This document shows positions 40,465 through 51,251 of a DNA stretch of 64,000 nt, in pieces; the stretch's first letter is position 1; each line of letters opens with the position of its first letter. The stretch spans positions 154,446,759 through 154,510,758 of the forward strand of contig CATIUR010000003.1 of the NCBI GenBank assembly GCA_949592205.1, written 5' to 3'. The position numbers and the translations under genes were made by a program. Source of the stretch: Helichrysum umbraculigerum. Its lineage: Eukaryota > Streptophyta > Magnoliopsida > Asterales > Asteraceae. Under the pieces are notes generated by a model that made no database searches, was not told the origin of the DNA, and was given only the letters and a program-made list of their open reading frames with translations.

Positions 40465-42441
40465 ATGGCCATTTTGACACTCTACCTTCTTTATTTCCTA
40501 ATCCCATATGCTAATTCAATTGCATTCAATATTACAAATATTAGTCTGAATTCCCGGGATATGTTCTCATTAGAGGGTGAAGCGTATATCTCTGATGATG
40601 GAATCCAGGTGACTCCAGATAACCAACTTCCAGCTTCAAACAGGTTCACTGCAGGCAGGGCGACATACATCAAACCGCTTCATCTTTGGGACAACAAGTC
40701 TAGTGAGTTAGCTAGCTTTTCTACCAGTTTCTCATTTGTGATTGAAGCTGACACGAATAACCGCTACCATCAAGATGATGGCTTCACATTCTTCCTTGCG
40801 GAGAATAATTCTCTGATACATGGCTTGGGACCTATGGGTCTTCCGTTTAATACCACGTCCAATAATAGTACGATTCCATTTGTTGCGGTGGAGTTTGATA
40901 CTTACTGCAGCGATTGGGAAAATGCTTCAAGATGTGATCATGTTGGTATAAGTATAAACTCGATTGCTTCTGTTATGCATCAGGAATGGTTTAATGACGT
41001 ATCGTATGGAAGAGAGTGCCAAGCTTGGATAGAGTATGATTCGGCTTCCAGAAATTTAAGTGTTTCCTTTACTGGTTTTCAAAACAATGCGGTCGTACAT
41101 CAAGATGGACTTGTTTACATGGTCGATCTTAGGAATGAGTTGCCTGAATGGGTTATTTTCGGGTTTTCAGCTGCAGCTAGTGTGTCAGAAGAGAAAAACA
41201 ATGTAAAATCTTGGGTGTTTAGTAGTTCTAATTTACAAATTGATGAAAGTAGAAGGTTACACTCAAACAAGACTAGGCTTGTGGTGGGAGTAATAGTTGG
41301 ACCATTGGTCTTATTAACTGTTTTGGCTATAGTTGCTTGGATTTTATGGAGGAAGAAAGAAAATATTGGAAAAAAGGTGGAGGAAGTTGGATCCTTTGGT
41401 GAATTGAATAATGTAATTGAAATGGGGGCTACTTGGCCTAGGAGGTTTTCTTACCTTGAAATAGCTCGGTCAACTACGGGGTTTGCAGAGAAACATAAAC
41501 TTGGAGAAGGAGGTTTTGGAGGTGTTTATAAAGGTTATTTGAAAGATTTGAGGAAATATGTGGCAGTCAAAAGGTTCTCAAAGACTTCGAAACAGGGGAT
41601 CAGGCAGTATGCTTCGGAAGTAAGGATCATTAGCCAATTGAGGCACAAAAATCTAGTGCAACTCACTGGTTGGTGCCACGAGCAAGGAGAACTTCTGCTT
41701 GTTTATGAGTTTATGAAAAACGGGAGCTTAGATTTACATCTATTTATGGGGAAGAGCTTGCTGACATGGGTCACACGGTACAAAATTGCACGTGGCCTGG
41801 CTTCTGCTTTGCTATATCTACATGAAGAATGGAAGCAATGCATTTTGCATAGAGATATCAAGTCGAGTAATGTGATGTTGGACTCAAATTTCAATGCGAA
41901 GCTTGGTGATTTTGGGTTAGCTAAATTGGTTGACCACGAGAAAAGCTCTCCAACGACGATACTTGCTGGAACCTTGGGTTACATGGCTCCTGAATGTGCA
42001 GTCACAGGCAAGGCAAGCAAAGAATCAGATGTGTTTAGTTTCGGAATTGTTGCATTAGAAATAGTATGTGGGAGAAAATCAATCGAATATAACACTCAAG
42101 AAGGGCAAATTCGGTTACCAGAATGGGTTTGGGAGCACTACGGGAATGGGACTCTATTAGAAGCTGTTGATCCACAACTAGGGTTAGATTTTGAGGAAGA
42201 AGAAGTCACTCGTTTGATGATCGTTGGGTTATGGTGCGTGCACCCTGATTCAGAATTTCGCCCATCTATGAGACAAGTAATTCAAGTATTAAATTCTCAA
42301 GCTTTCTTGCCTGCACTCCCCTCGAACATGCCGGTGGCATCTTACTCGACGACTCCCATCTCTTCTATTGTCGAAATCCAATCATCAAGTACTTCAATGC
42401 AAACTATATCGTCAATAGCTTCTTACTTAGATGGTCGTTAA
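40465..42441 (+). CDS. L-type lectin receptor-like kinase 1 (LecRK-IX-like)
   Basis: Intronless, 658 residues. Signal peptide about 1-18 (MAILTLYLLYFLIPYANS). Legume-lectin domain about 19-262 with the metal-site motif region FVAVEFDTY and DHVGISIN, and the C-terminal strand ELPEWVIFGFSA. One transmembrane helix about 271-295, then a basic stop (WRKK). Kinase about 340-610: glycine loop LGEGGFGGVYKG (near 346), ATP-binding Lys in VAVKRF (near 369), HRDIKSSNVML (near 461, an RD kinase), DFGLAK (near 482), GTLGYMAPE. All catalytic residues are present. It sits in the plasma membrane with the lectin outside and the kinase in the cytosol. Clade IX members act in defence in Arabidopsis; the ligand here is unknown. 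Nearest in sequence to the pseudogene at 15.2 kb. Confidence 0.95.
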   Translation: MAILTLYLLYFLIPYANSIAFNITNISLNSRDMFSLEGEAYISDDGIQVTPDNQLPASNRFTAGRATYIKPLHLWDNKSSELASFSTSFSFVIEADTNNRYHQDDGFTFFLAENNSLIHGLGPMGLPFNTTSNNSTIPFVAVEFDTYCSDWENASRCDHVGISINSIASVMHQEWFNDVSYGRECQAWIEYDSASRNLSVSFTGFQNNAVVHQDGLVYMVDLRNELPEWVIFGFSAAASVSEEKNNVKSWVFSSSNLQIDESRRLHSNKTRLVVGVIVGPLVLLTVLAIVAWILWRKKENIGKKVEEVGSFGELNNVIEMGATWPRRFSYLEIARSTTGFAEKHKLGEGGFGGVYKGYLKDLRKYVAVKRFSKTSKQGIRQYASEVRIISQLRHKNLVQLTGWCHEQGELLLVYEFMKNGSLDLHLFMGKSLLTWVTRYKIARGLASALLYLHEEWKQCILHRDIKSSNVMLDSNFNAKLGDFGLAKLVDHEKSSPTTILAGTLGYMAPECAVTGKASKESDVFSFGIVALEIVCGRKSIEYNTQEGQIRLPEWVWEHYGNGTLLEAVDPQLGLDFEEEEVTRLMIVGLWCVHPDSEFRPSMRQVIQVLNSQAFLPALPSNMPVASYSTTPISSIVEIQSSSTSMQTISSIASYLDGR

Positions 42442-43251
42442 ATATGTTTATTAACAATCTTTCCATGATCATTAAGCCAAACTGTTCACTTATAAATAAG
42501 CAAATTTACATTTTTCTTTGATGGCAGTACGATACGGCTTCAATTACAATAACTACCAAAAAATAAAAAATTATCCTTCAAAAAGGGGTTTATTATTTCG
42601 TCAAAATATTTTTTTACATTATATGTATTTTGGTCAAATTAACGGTTGTAAGTGACGCCACTTGTCAGCTTATATAAGTACCATAAATTACATACAATGT
42701 AAAGAAATATTAAGTTCATTATATACAAAGTTAATCGGAGTAATTCGCTACATAATGAGAGTCTGACTATAGTTTAATACATTTGTGTACTACACGCATT
42801 TATATATGTTGATTAACTGGAATTTCAGTTGCAATTTTTTTTTCGATTTTTTTTCCGAGAGGTGAAAACCAAAGAGTACTATACATCACAGGAACAACAA
42901 AGCTAGAACAACCAAAACTAGAAAGCAGAAACAAAAAGCAAAGCCCAAATGCCAATAAACCGAGCAACCGTAGAAGCTGCAAACCGGAACCACAAAGCCT
43001 AACATAAGACAGCTCAAGATCACACCCAAAAGAAACGAAACAGTATAGCTGAGACCTCCCGAACTAGATTTCCATTATATATTGAACCCGCGTGATTTTT
43101 ATAGTCTTGACTCTAGCGGAGAACCAACCAAAAGACCTTACTTTAACTTCCATAAACAAATCTGGAACCATTTCTGGCTACGACTTAAAAACCCTATTAT
43201 CTCTAAAGCTCCAAATCAAGTACAATGTAGATCAAATCACACACCTCCAAG

Positions 43252-43288
<37 letters not shown>

Positions 43289-43644
43289 CAAGCTAGAAAA
43301 AGGCCATTCCACCTATAATATAATAATAATAACTTGGACAAAATCATAGTGACTAAACTCCGTACGAATAATTTGAATATTGAATAAAATCTAAGATTAG
43401 TCAACGTTAGTTATATGCAGGATCGAGTCAGCTAATTTCCATGTTCAAATAATATAGGTCAATATTGACCGCATACATATGAGTTATTAGCCAAGTATTG
43501 GGATGACTTAATTTGTAGAACATTCTATGAAAAATCAGAAACGGCTACTTTGAAGTTTCCATGTCATTTGTGAATATCAGAAAGCTCTATTTCAATCTGT
43601 AATCTGTAACCATATCTAACAATGTTTCTTTAGTTAAATGTTTC
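42442..43644. other. LecRLK1-LecRLK2 intergenic region
   Basis: No gene. 42880-43060 matches DNA downstream of the dead LecRLK (16285-16470). A poly-T run of about 34 bases is at 43255-43288. The last 200 bases form the LecRLK2 promoter; 'attgacc' (W-box type) is near 43464. No clear TATA box. Confidence 0.6.
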
Positions 43645-45672
43645 ATGACTTCCTTCAGGACCCAATTGATCACTTGCTTCCATTTTCTTTTGATAACTTA
43701 CGTAACCTCATTAACCTTCAATTTGACAAATATCGGTCCACTTAATCAGAATGGAGAGATAGATATCGAAGGTGACGGAGCATACATCTCCGATGATGGA
43801 ATCCAGGTGACCCCAGATGGGATTGTAGCCAATCAGAGCGACAAAGTGGGACGTGCGACATACTTCAAACGTCTTCATCTTTGGGACAACAGATCTGATG
43901 AACTAGCAAGCTTTTCTACCAATTTTACCTTTGTGATTGATTCAAACAGAAGTACTTCCTATGGTGGTGGCCTCACGTTCTTCCTTGCTCAGAATAACTC
44001 TGTGTTAACAGCAGGTGGAGCTATGGGGCTTCCGATCACTGCATCAACAACTGCTACGAGGATACGATTTGTTGCGGTTGAGTTTGATACTTCTTGGAAC
44101 AGTTGGGATTCAAATGAGTCTAGCAACACTTCCATGGGTGATCATGTGGGTATCAGCATTAACTCTCTAGAATCTGTTAGGTCACAGAAATGGTTAAGTA
44201 ATGTAACTGGTGGAGGAGTGTGTCAAGCTTGGATTACGTATGATTCGGTTTTGAAAAATCTAGGTGTTTCCTTCACTGGTTTTCAAAACAATACTGTCGT
44301 ACGTCAAGATGGGCTTGTTTACACTGTTGATCTCAGAAATGAGTTGCCCGAATGGGTTATATTCGGGTTTTCCGCCGAGACTGGAGATCAGTTTCAGAAA
44401 AATACGGTCAGATCTTGGACTTTTGATAGTTCTGATTTAAAGATTGATGAAAACATTGGGATGACACCCCACGCGAAAAGTAGCAAGGTTGGATTAATAG
44501 TTGGAATATTGGTCACATTTACTTTTTTGGTGGTGCTAGCATCTGTTTTGTGGAGGTACAAGATGAAAAAGAAAAGCAGGGAAGTTGAAGCAGAAGAAAT
44601 TGCACTTGAGGTTGAGATGAACAATGAATTCGAAATGGGCACCGGGCCTAAAAGATTCTCCTACTTCGAATTAGCTCAAGCAACAAGTGACTTTGCTGAG
44701 AACGAGAAGCTTGGGGAGGGAGGGTTTGGTGGTGTTTACAAAGGTTTTTTGAAAAATTCAAACATGTACATTGCAGTCAAAAGGGTGTCCAAGAGTTCCG
44801 AACAAGGGATCAAAGAGTATGCATCTGAAGTCAAGATCATCAGCCGGTTGAGGCACAAAAATATGGTGGAACTCAAGGGTTGGTGCCACGAAAAAGGCGA
44901 ACTCATACTTGTCTACGAATATATGGAAAACGGAAGCTTAGATTCACATATTTTCAAGGCTAAAAGCTTGTTAACGTGGGGCACAAGGTACAAAATTGCC
45001 CAAGGTTTGGCTTCTGCCTTGTTATACCTACATGAAGAATGGGAGCAATGTGTTTTACACAGAGATATTAAACCAAGTAATGTGATGTTGGATTCAAATT
45101 TCAACGCGAAGCTTGGTGATTTCGGGTTAGCTAAGTTGGTTGACCATGAGAAAGGCTCGCAAACAACAATGTTGGCTGGAACTTTGGGTTACATGGCTCC
45201 TGAATGTATAGTGACCGGAAAAGCAAGTAAAGAATCAGACGTTTATAGCTTTGGAGTTGTTGCATTGGAAATAGCTTGTGGGAGAAAGCCCATCATGTAC
45301 AACTCACAAGAAAAACAAATACGTTTACTAGAATTGGTTTGGGAGCTCTACGGGACCGGGAGACATTTAGAAGCAGTAGATCCACGACTGGGCTCGGAAT
45401 TTGTGGAAGAAGAGATTGAGTGTTTGATAGTCATTGGGTTATGGTGCATGCACCCAGACTCAAAACTTCGCCCATCGATGAGACAAGCAATTCAAGTACT
45501 TAACTTTGAAGCTTCCCTACCACTACTCCCCTCAAAGATGCCAGTTGCTTCTTACTTAACGCCTAACATGTCTTCGTTACATCGTTTCACTTCTATTGCC
45601 CATATCCAATCATTAAGTAGTGAATCTAACACTACAGATTCGACGAAGCAAACAACATTATTTAGAAATTAA
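43645..45672 (+). CDS. L-type lectin receptor-like kinase 2 (LecRK-IX-like)
   Basis: Intronless, 675 residues. Signal peptide about 1-22 (MTSFRTQLITCFHFLLITYV). Lectin domain about 23-268 with RFVAVEFDTSWNSWD and MGDHVGISIN. Several NxS/T glycosylation sites lie in the ectodomain. Transmembrane helix about 281-304, followed by WRYKMKKK. Kinase: LGEGGFGGVYKG (near 355), Lys in IAVKRV (near 378), HRDIKPSNVML (near 471), DFGLAK, GTLGYMAPE, all intact. It resembles LecRLK3 more than LecRLK1 (shared acidic juxtamembrane segment EVEMNNEFEMGTGPKRFSY). Same orientation as its neighbours, so a tandem duplicate. The Ser/Thr-rich C-terminal tail is unconserved. Confidence 0.95.
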   Translation: MTSFRTQLITCFHFLLITYVTSLTFNLTNIGPLNQNGEIDIEGDGAYISDDGIQVTPDGIVANQSDKVGRATYFKRLHLWDNRSDELASFSTNFTFVIDSNRSTSYGGGLTFFLAQNNSVLTAGGAMGLPITASTTATRIRFVAVEFDTSWNSWDSNESSNTSMGDHVGISINSLESVRSQKWLSNVTGGGVCQAWITYDSVLKNLGVSFTGFQNNTVVRQDGLVYTVDLRNELPEWVIFGFSAETGDQFQKNTVRSWTFDSSDLKIDENIGMTPHAKSSKVGLIVGILVTFTFLVVLASVLWRYKMKKKSREVEAEEIALEVEMNNEFEMGTGPKRFSYFELAQATSDFAENEKLGEGGFGGVYKGFLKNSNMYIAVKRVSKSSEQGIKEYASEVKIISRLRHKNMVELKGWCHEKGELILVYEYMENGSLDSHIFKAKSLLTWGTRYKIAQGLASALLYLHEEWEQCVLHRDIKPSNVMLDSNFNAKLGDFGLAKLVDHEKGSQTTMLAGTLGYMAPECIVTGKASKESDVYSFGVVALEIACGRKPIMYNSQEKQIRLLELVWELYGTGRHLEAVDPRLGSEFVEEEIECLIVIGLWCMHPDSKLRPSMRQAIQVLNFEASLPLLPSKMPVASYLTPNMSSLHRFTSIAHIQSLSSESNTTDSTKQTTLFRN

Positions 45673-45900
45673 GTCTTCTTTGTCTCCGTCTCTATTACCA
45701 CTGCACTGCTCAATGCAATGACATGTATTAGTCGTTTAACTTTTTCCCCTAGTAAAATGTACTCGTATATTGCTTTTGATGAAACATATAACTTATTCGT
45801 TATCCTCAAACAAGATAGCCTAACTTACTTTACATGCAAATACGTAAAGAACTGGGTTTCACTGTAGTTTATCATTCAGGTGGGCCAAATAAATTATCAG

Positions 45901-45903
<3 letters not shown>
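45673..45903. other. Downstream region of LecRLK2
   Basis: No gene; probable 3' UTR and spacer before a TA tract. Confidence 0.5.

Positions 45904-45949
<46 letters not shown>
45904..45949. repeat. (AT)23 tract
   Basis: Leads into a duplicated left end of element B. Confidence 0.97.
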
Positions 45950-45951
<2 letters not shown>

Positions 45952-46552
45952 TAGTGATCAAGAGGGAAGTGCCTTTTTGGGTATATATATATATGGTAGT
46001 GATCAAGAGGGAAGTGCCTTTTTGGGGGGAAGCGTTAGTATGCATCAAGAAGCATATTACAATTATCAATCAAAACGTCAACAAAAAATTATTTTTATTG
46101 GTAAATAGTAATCAAAATCGATGCTATAAGGAATATTTTAACGAATGAATTTCATTTTTAAGTCATAACATTAATTGATGAATATTTATTTAATAAATTG
46201 TTAATATGCAGTGTGATGCATATTAACTAATATGCATCGCGATGCATATTAAAACTTCACATTATTTGAAAGATATTTTTATTGTTAATATGCATCACAA
46301 TGCATATTAACTAATATGCACCGCGATGCATATTAACGGATTTAGATCTAATATTCATAAATCGATGTTATAACTTGAAGAAAGAATTTATCAAGGAAGC
46401 TTAACATTCATAGCATCGATTCTAATTAACATTTACTAAATTTCAGTTCGCTTTTTTCGAGATTTGTGTGGGTGAAGGTAATATGCTTCCTGATGCATAC
46501 TAACGCTTCCCCCATTCCCCCAAAAAATGCACTTCCCTCTGGATCATTCCAC
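45950..46552. mobile_element. TA-tract-flanked element B with duplicated left end
   Basis: The full unit is 45995-46552. A first, aborted copy of the left terminus (45950-45981, ggtagtgatcaagagggaag) comes before it, separated by about 13 bp of TA. The interior is nearly identical to element A (31286-31804), including the perfect 24-bp palindrome (46228-46251). It ends 'ggatcattccac' directly at a short TA tract (46553-46567). No gene. Confidence 0.8.
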
Positions 46553-46567
46553 TATATATATATATAT

Positions 46568-47028
46568 GTATGTATATTATCATGCTTGCAAAATTTATAA
46601 TGGAACGCTCTCAAATACTCCGTAATAAATAAATATCAAACATTCAAACCAAAATGACCACACAAAAGCAAATTTGAAACTCAGAAAAGCCTCAGGCCTA
46701 ATTAGTTTCACTACCTTGGGGCTTGGGCCACATGTAAATAGCTGGGCTGGGCCATTAAAATTAGAAGATAGGTAAGATCGGTCATGGCCCAGCCCATCCC
46801 TTGGAGAGAGGCATCTAAATTCGGTTTATGAATCGACACTAATAAGTGATAATATTTTGAAAAAAAAAAAAAAAGTATTCGGTACTACTTTATAAACCTG
46901 GATATAGTTGAATAGATTAAGGTATATATTAAAAATTTATACGTTCATTTCTTATTTTATTTATATATTTTTTATTTTTAAATAGGCAATCCTACAACTA
47001 TCATAGCCCACATAACATGTATAACGCT
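46568..47028. other. Intergenic DNA with an inverted repeat
   Basis: No gene. GGGCTGGGCCAT (about 46743) and its exact reverse complement (about 46784) form a 12-bp stem with a 30-nt loop. The rest is AT-rich. Confidence 0.55.
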
Positions 47029-47036
47029 CATATATA

Positions 47037-47330
47037 CAAAGGGGCAGATCCAGCCCATTAAGTGGGGGTTCCCCGGCCCCCATCAATTTCAGTCCAGTAA
47101 TAGAACATTATGGAAGTTAAAGCCCAAATTTTAGTATAAATAATGCTAGACCCCATTACAATTAATCTAAGGAAAGTTAAAAGCTCCTTTTTAGTAGATT
47201 GGCCCATGTTTATATTTATCTTTTCAACTATGATTCTAAGATGATTGGGATACATTTTTAACTATAAATCCCAAATTTTGGTGTAAATAATGCTAGGCCC
47301 CCACGACCTATTATTCTGGATCCGCCACTG
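47037..47330. mobile_element. hAT-like MITE
   Basis: 294 bp. Left end CAAAGGGGCAGATCCAG and right end (inward) CAGTGGCGGATCCAG, a terminal repeat common in plant hAT-type MITEs. Flanking octamers are catatata (47029-47036) and tatatata (47331-47338), seven of eight identical. The interior has 'gggggttcc' near one end and 'ggcccccac' near the other. No coding capacity. Confidence 0.72.
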
Positions 47331-47338
47331 TATATATA

Positions 47339-48418
47339 CGCATGACTTCGCAAGGCTTGAACCCACAACTTCTTGATCGATGAGCTCTTCACATATCGCT
47401 AGAGTATAGTTCATTCCTTATTACACTAATATTTTTGACATCCACAAATTAAGTGTATTTTAGCTATATTTCATATTTAGTGGTCAACCAAAATTTAAGA
47501 GAAAGTGGAAACTATTTAGTAGTTTTCCTATATAATATATAAAAACTTTAGATTGCAGTTTATATAATTAATATGTTAGTTGGGGGAAAACCGGAAAATG
47601 TTGGTGTTGTCAATAACACAATACGGAGTAACATATATAATACAATACAATGAATATACACATTTACTCTTTGTGTTATAATTACTAACTACACCTTTTA
47701 ATCCGTTTAGTTTTGCTACAAGTAATATTTCTCCATTGTTAGTTTTTGTGATATCATGGATCGTTACTAAATTGGATTGATAAAAAAAACGGTTTTGTTA
47801 ACGGAAGGTCTAAAGGATTTCATTAAGATGTTTGAACATGCATAAAACAATTGTGCTATAACTAAAATTCAGGGGACATAAAAAAAATTTTATTCGAAGT
47901 ACAAATTTTTATGCATGTCTTAACGTCTTAACGAAGCCCTTAGGGCTCTCGTTAGCAATTTCAAAAAAAAAAAAAAATCATTATAAAAATATTAATTACA
48001 TCTATAGAGTTGCTAAATGTTAGTTAGGTCGTGGTTGACTTGATGACCTGGTCAAGAATGGGAACAGAGCATCGGTCCATTGAAGAAATGAAGACAACTC
48101 TGTCTCGATTGAATCTTATAAAGGCGAGTATAAGACTATTAAAGTTCAGATCAGAACGTTCTAATTCTAATAGAAAGTATCAGAGACGGCTTATTTTCAT
48201 TTCTTTTTCAGGTAATATTTCAACATCATCATAAAAGCTACATTTATATCCGCTAAGAAGATTAATGACTTATTCAACTCTGCAATAAGTTTACACAATT
48301 CCATTAAATTAAAATTCAGCATACTTACAAAACATACTACTATTGACTTTTGAGTCTTGTTCATTGTTAAAAAAAAGAGAGCATAACCTGCTACTTCTGT
48401 AGCAATTTTCCAATAATC
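47339..48418. promoter_or_regulatory. Intergenic region and LecRLK3 upstream DNA
   Basis: No gene is supported. The frame at 48031-48234 (67 codons) is not recognised. W-box type TTGAC motifs lie near 48033 and 48345, upstream of LecRLK3. The rest is AT-rich. Confidence 0.45.
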
Positions 48419-50497
48419 ATGGCATTCTCAATGATCCATCTCATCACTTACCTTCTTCTTGTTTCAATCCCTTTTGCAACTTCCATCTCGTTCAATTTAC
48501 CAAATATCGGTACGCAGAATCTGAATCGAGAGATACTTACACAAGGTGATGGTGCTTATATCTCAGATGGGGGCATCCAAGTGACCCCGGATGAAATAAG
48601 CGCTGATCGAACCCAGAAAGCAGGACGAGCGATTTACTCGATCCCACTACATCTTTGGGACAACACTTCGGGTGAGCTAGCAAGTTTTTCTACCAATTTC
48701 ACTATTGTCATTGATTCAAATGGGGCTACATCATATGGTGATGGCCTCACATTCTTTCTTGCTGAGAATAATTCTGTGATGACTGCTGGTGGGGCCATGG
48801 GGCTTCCGGTCAACGCCACAACCATTGAGTGGGTGAAGAGATTTGTGGCGGTTGAGTTCGATACTTTTTGGAATGTTTGGGACCCATTTGTGTCTAGCAA
48901 TATTTCAATGGGTGATCATGTGGGTATTAGCATTAGCTCTCTTACTTCTATTAGATCTCAAAAATGGTTAAGTAATGTAACTGGTGGGGGAGAATGTCAA
49001 GCTTGGATTAATTATGATTCCGTTGCGAAAAATCTTAGTGTTTCCTTCACTGGTTATCAAAATAATACGGTTGTACGTCAAGATGGACTTTTTTACACAG
49101 TTGATCTAAGGAAAGAGTTGCCAGAAAGGGTTATTTTTGGGTTTGCAGCAGCAACTGGAGCATTATTTGAGAGAAATAACGTGAAATCTTGGACTTTTGA
49201 TAGTTCGGATTTGCAGGTTGATGAAAAGCCAGGTACGCCGCCGAGTCCAGGACAGAACCCAGGCCCAGATCTTGTCAGTGGGAAAAGCAGCAACAAGATG
49301 GGATTAATGATTGGAATATCGGTTACGATTATTGTAATTTTTGTTCTTGCATTTGTTGTTTGGAGGATAAAGAAGAAGAAAAATATAGAAGATGAAGCAG
49401 ATGAAATTTCATTTGATGTTGAGATGAACAATGAATTCGAGATGGGCACAGGGCCTAAACGATTCTCATATAAGGAATTGGCCCGTTCGACTAGTGACTT
49501 TGCGGAAAATGAGAAGCTTGGAGAGGGGGGTTTTGGTGGGGTGTACAGAGGGTTCTTAAAAGATTCGAGCATATATGTTGCAGTGAAAAGGGTGTCAAAG
49601 AGTTCCAAACAAGGCATTAAAGAGTATGCATCAGAAGTCAAGATCATTAGCCGATTGAGGCATAGAAATCTTGTCCAACTAACAGGCTGGTGTCATCAGA
49701 AAGGCGAACTACTGCTTGTATACGAATATATGGAAAATGGAAGCTTAGACTCGCATCTTTTCAAGGAAAAAAGCTTGTTGACATGGGGCACAAGGTACAA
49801 AATTGCTCATGGTGTAGCTTCTGCTTTGTTATATCTACATGAAGAATGGGAGCAGTGTGTTTTGCATAGAGATATTAAATCGAGTAATGTGATGTTGGAT
49901 TCGAATTTCAATGCGAAGCTTGGTGATTTTGGGTTGGCTAAGATGGTTGACCACGAGAAAGGCTCGCAGACAACTATGTTAGCTGGAACCTTAGGCTACC
50001 TGGCTCCTGAATGTGTAGTGACCGGTAAGGCAAGCAAAGAATCGGACGTTTATAGCTTTGGAGTTGTTGCATTAGAAATAGCTTGTGGGCGAAAGCCCAT
50101 CGAGTACAAGGCACCAGAAAAGCAAATACGGTTACTAGAATGGGTTTGGGATCTCTATGGGACTGGGGGTCTTTTAGAAGCCGTCGATCCACGTCTGGGA
50201 ACGGATTTTGCAGAAGAAGAAATCAAACGTTTGATGACCGTTGGGTTATGGTGTGTTTACCCTGACTCAGAACTTCGACCTTCGATGAGACAGGCGATTC
50301 AAGTACTAAAGTTTGAAGCTTCCCCGCCTATACTCCCCTCAAAGATGCCAGTAGCATCTTATTTAACACCTCCCATGTCATCATTATTTGGTGCTACTTC
50401 CATCCTTGAAAATCAATCATCGAGTACCGTTTCCTCAAAGCAAACAACATCGTCAACAAATTCTTCATCTACATCACTATTGCATTCAATGTCATGA
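48419..50497 (+). CDS. L-type lectin receptor-like kinase 3 (LecRK-IX-like)
   Basis: Intronless, 692 residues. Signal peptide about 1-22 (MAFSMIHLITYLLLVSIPFA). Lectin domain about 23-267 (RFVAVEFDTFWNVWD, MGDHVGISIS). It has a Pro/Gly-rich linker before the membrane (GTPPSPGQNPGPDLVSG, near 276-292) that the other two lack. Transmembrane helix about 295-318. Kinase: LGEGGFGGVYRG (near 366), Lys in VAVKRV, HRDIKSSNVML (near 482), DFGLAK, GTLGYLAPE. All catalytic residues are present. The C-terminal tail is long and rich in Ser/Thr. Closest relative in the window is LecRLK2. Same membrane topology and likely same class of role as its neighbours. Confidence 0.95.
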   Translation: MAFSMIHLITYLLLVSIPFATSISFNLPNIGTQNLNREILTQGDGAYISDGGIQVTPDEISADRTQKAGRAIYSIPLHLWDNTSGELASFSTNFTIVIDSNGATSYGDGLTFFLAENNSVMTAGGAMGLPVNATTIEWVKRFVAVEFDTFWNVWDPFVSSNISMGDHVGISISSLTSIRSQKWLSNVTGGGECQAWINYDSVAKNLSVSFTGYQNNTVVRQDGLFYTVDLRKELPERVIFGFAAATGALFERNNVKSWTFDSSDLQVDEKPGTPPSPGQNPGPDLVSGKSSNKMGLMIGISVTIIVIFVLAFVVWRIKKKKNIEDEADEISFDVEMNNEFEMGTGPKRFSYKELARSTSDFAENEKLGEGGFGGVYRGFLKDSSIYVAVKRVSKSSKQGIKEYASEVKIISRLRHRNLVQLTGWCHQKGELLLVYEYMENGSLDSHLFKEKSLLTWGTRYKIAHGVASALLYLHEEWEQCVLHRDIKSSNVMLDSNFNAKLGDFGLAKMVDHEKGSQTTMLAGTLGYLAPECVVTGKASKESDVYSFGVVALEIACGRKPIEYKAPEKQIRLLEWVWDLYGTGGLLEAVDPRLGTDFAEEEIKRLMTVGLWCVYPDSELRPSMRQAIQVLKFEASPPILPSKMPVASYLTPPMSSLFGATSILENQSSSTVSSKQTTSSTNSSSTSLLHSMS

Positions 50498-51241
50498 CAT
50501 GTATTCTATTATTGTTTGTTCATATGTATCTTTTGACAATTGGTATCATATATTATTGTATTAAGCATCACATAAGTAATACTTCAACTAAGATTGGAAT
50601 GGAGTATACCTGGCAAACGGGTTAGGTCGGGTCGGGTTGGGTCATGGGTCAAATTGGGTTTGGGTCGAAATGGGTCACGGGTCAAACGGGTCATGTTTTG
50701 AATCAGGTCGAATGGGTTGGGTCAAAACCGGGTCGGGTCGGGTCTTCTTTGTATAAAGTTATGAATAATTATATGTGTTGTTTATAATGATTGAATTCTC
50801 ATATATAGTTTCACTTTTTTTTTCGTTTTAACACTCTAAGTCTTTTTACTCATGATTTTTTAATACTTCAAATTTCAAAATTATAATAGTTTAACTTTTA
50901 GTGGGATATCTACTGTTTATACTTCAAAAGTTTAATAGTTTAATAGTCTAATTCTCATAAGTTTAATGACGAATAAGTCAAAGCAAATATGAAAGATTAA
51001 ATGATAAAAAAACAACATGGATAAAGTAAATGTCAAAAAGATGAAACTTGAATGATACATTATTAATCATATTCATAAAATAAATTACCTGTAAAAAGTC
51101 AAAATATGTAAATATTAATTAAAAAGTAATACGAAAATATAAATAGTCATATTATATATCACAACAGAATCTTTATTTTCTTTTAAATGATAGAGCATTA
51201 AGCCATTAACATTAGGGTAGCTTTTTATTGTTGTTTTCTAT
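50498..51241. repeat. LecRLK3 downstream DNA with 'gggtc' repeats
   Basis: No gene. 50625-50745 is a cluster of 'cgggtc', 'gggtca' and 'gggttggg' motifs in about 20 irregular copies, the counterpart of the cluster at 1549-1645. The rest is AT-rich and featureless. Confidence 0.6.
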
Positions 51242-51251
51242 TAATTATTTA

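Noticed and set aside
49093..49647. 184-codon antisense frame in LecRLK3
   Set aside because: Mirror of a conserved kinase/lectin gene; no known domain; equivalents occur antisense in the paralogue.
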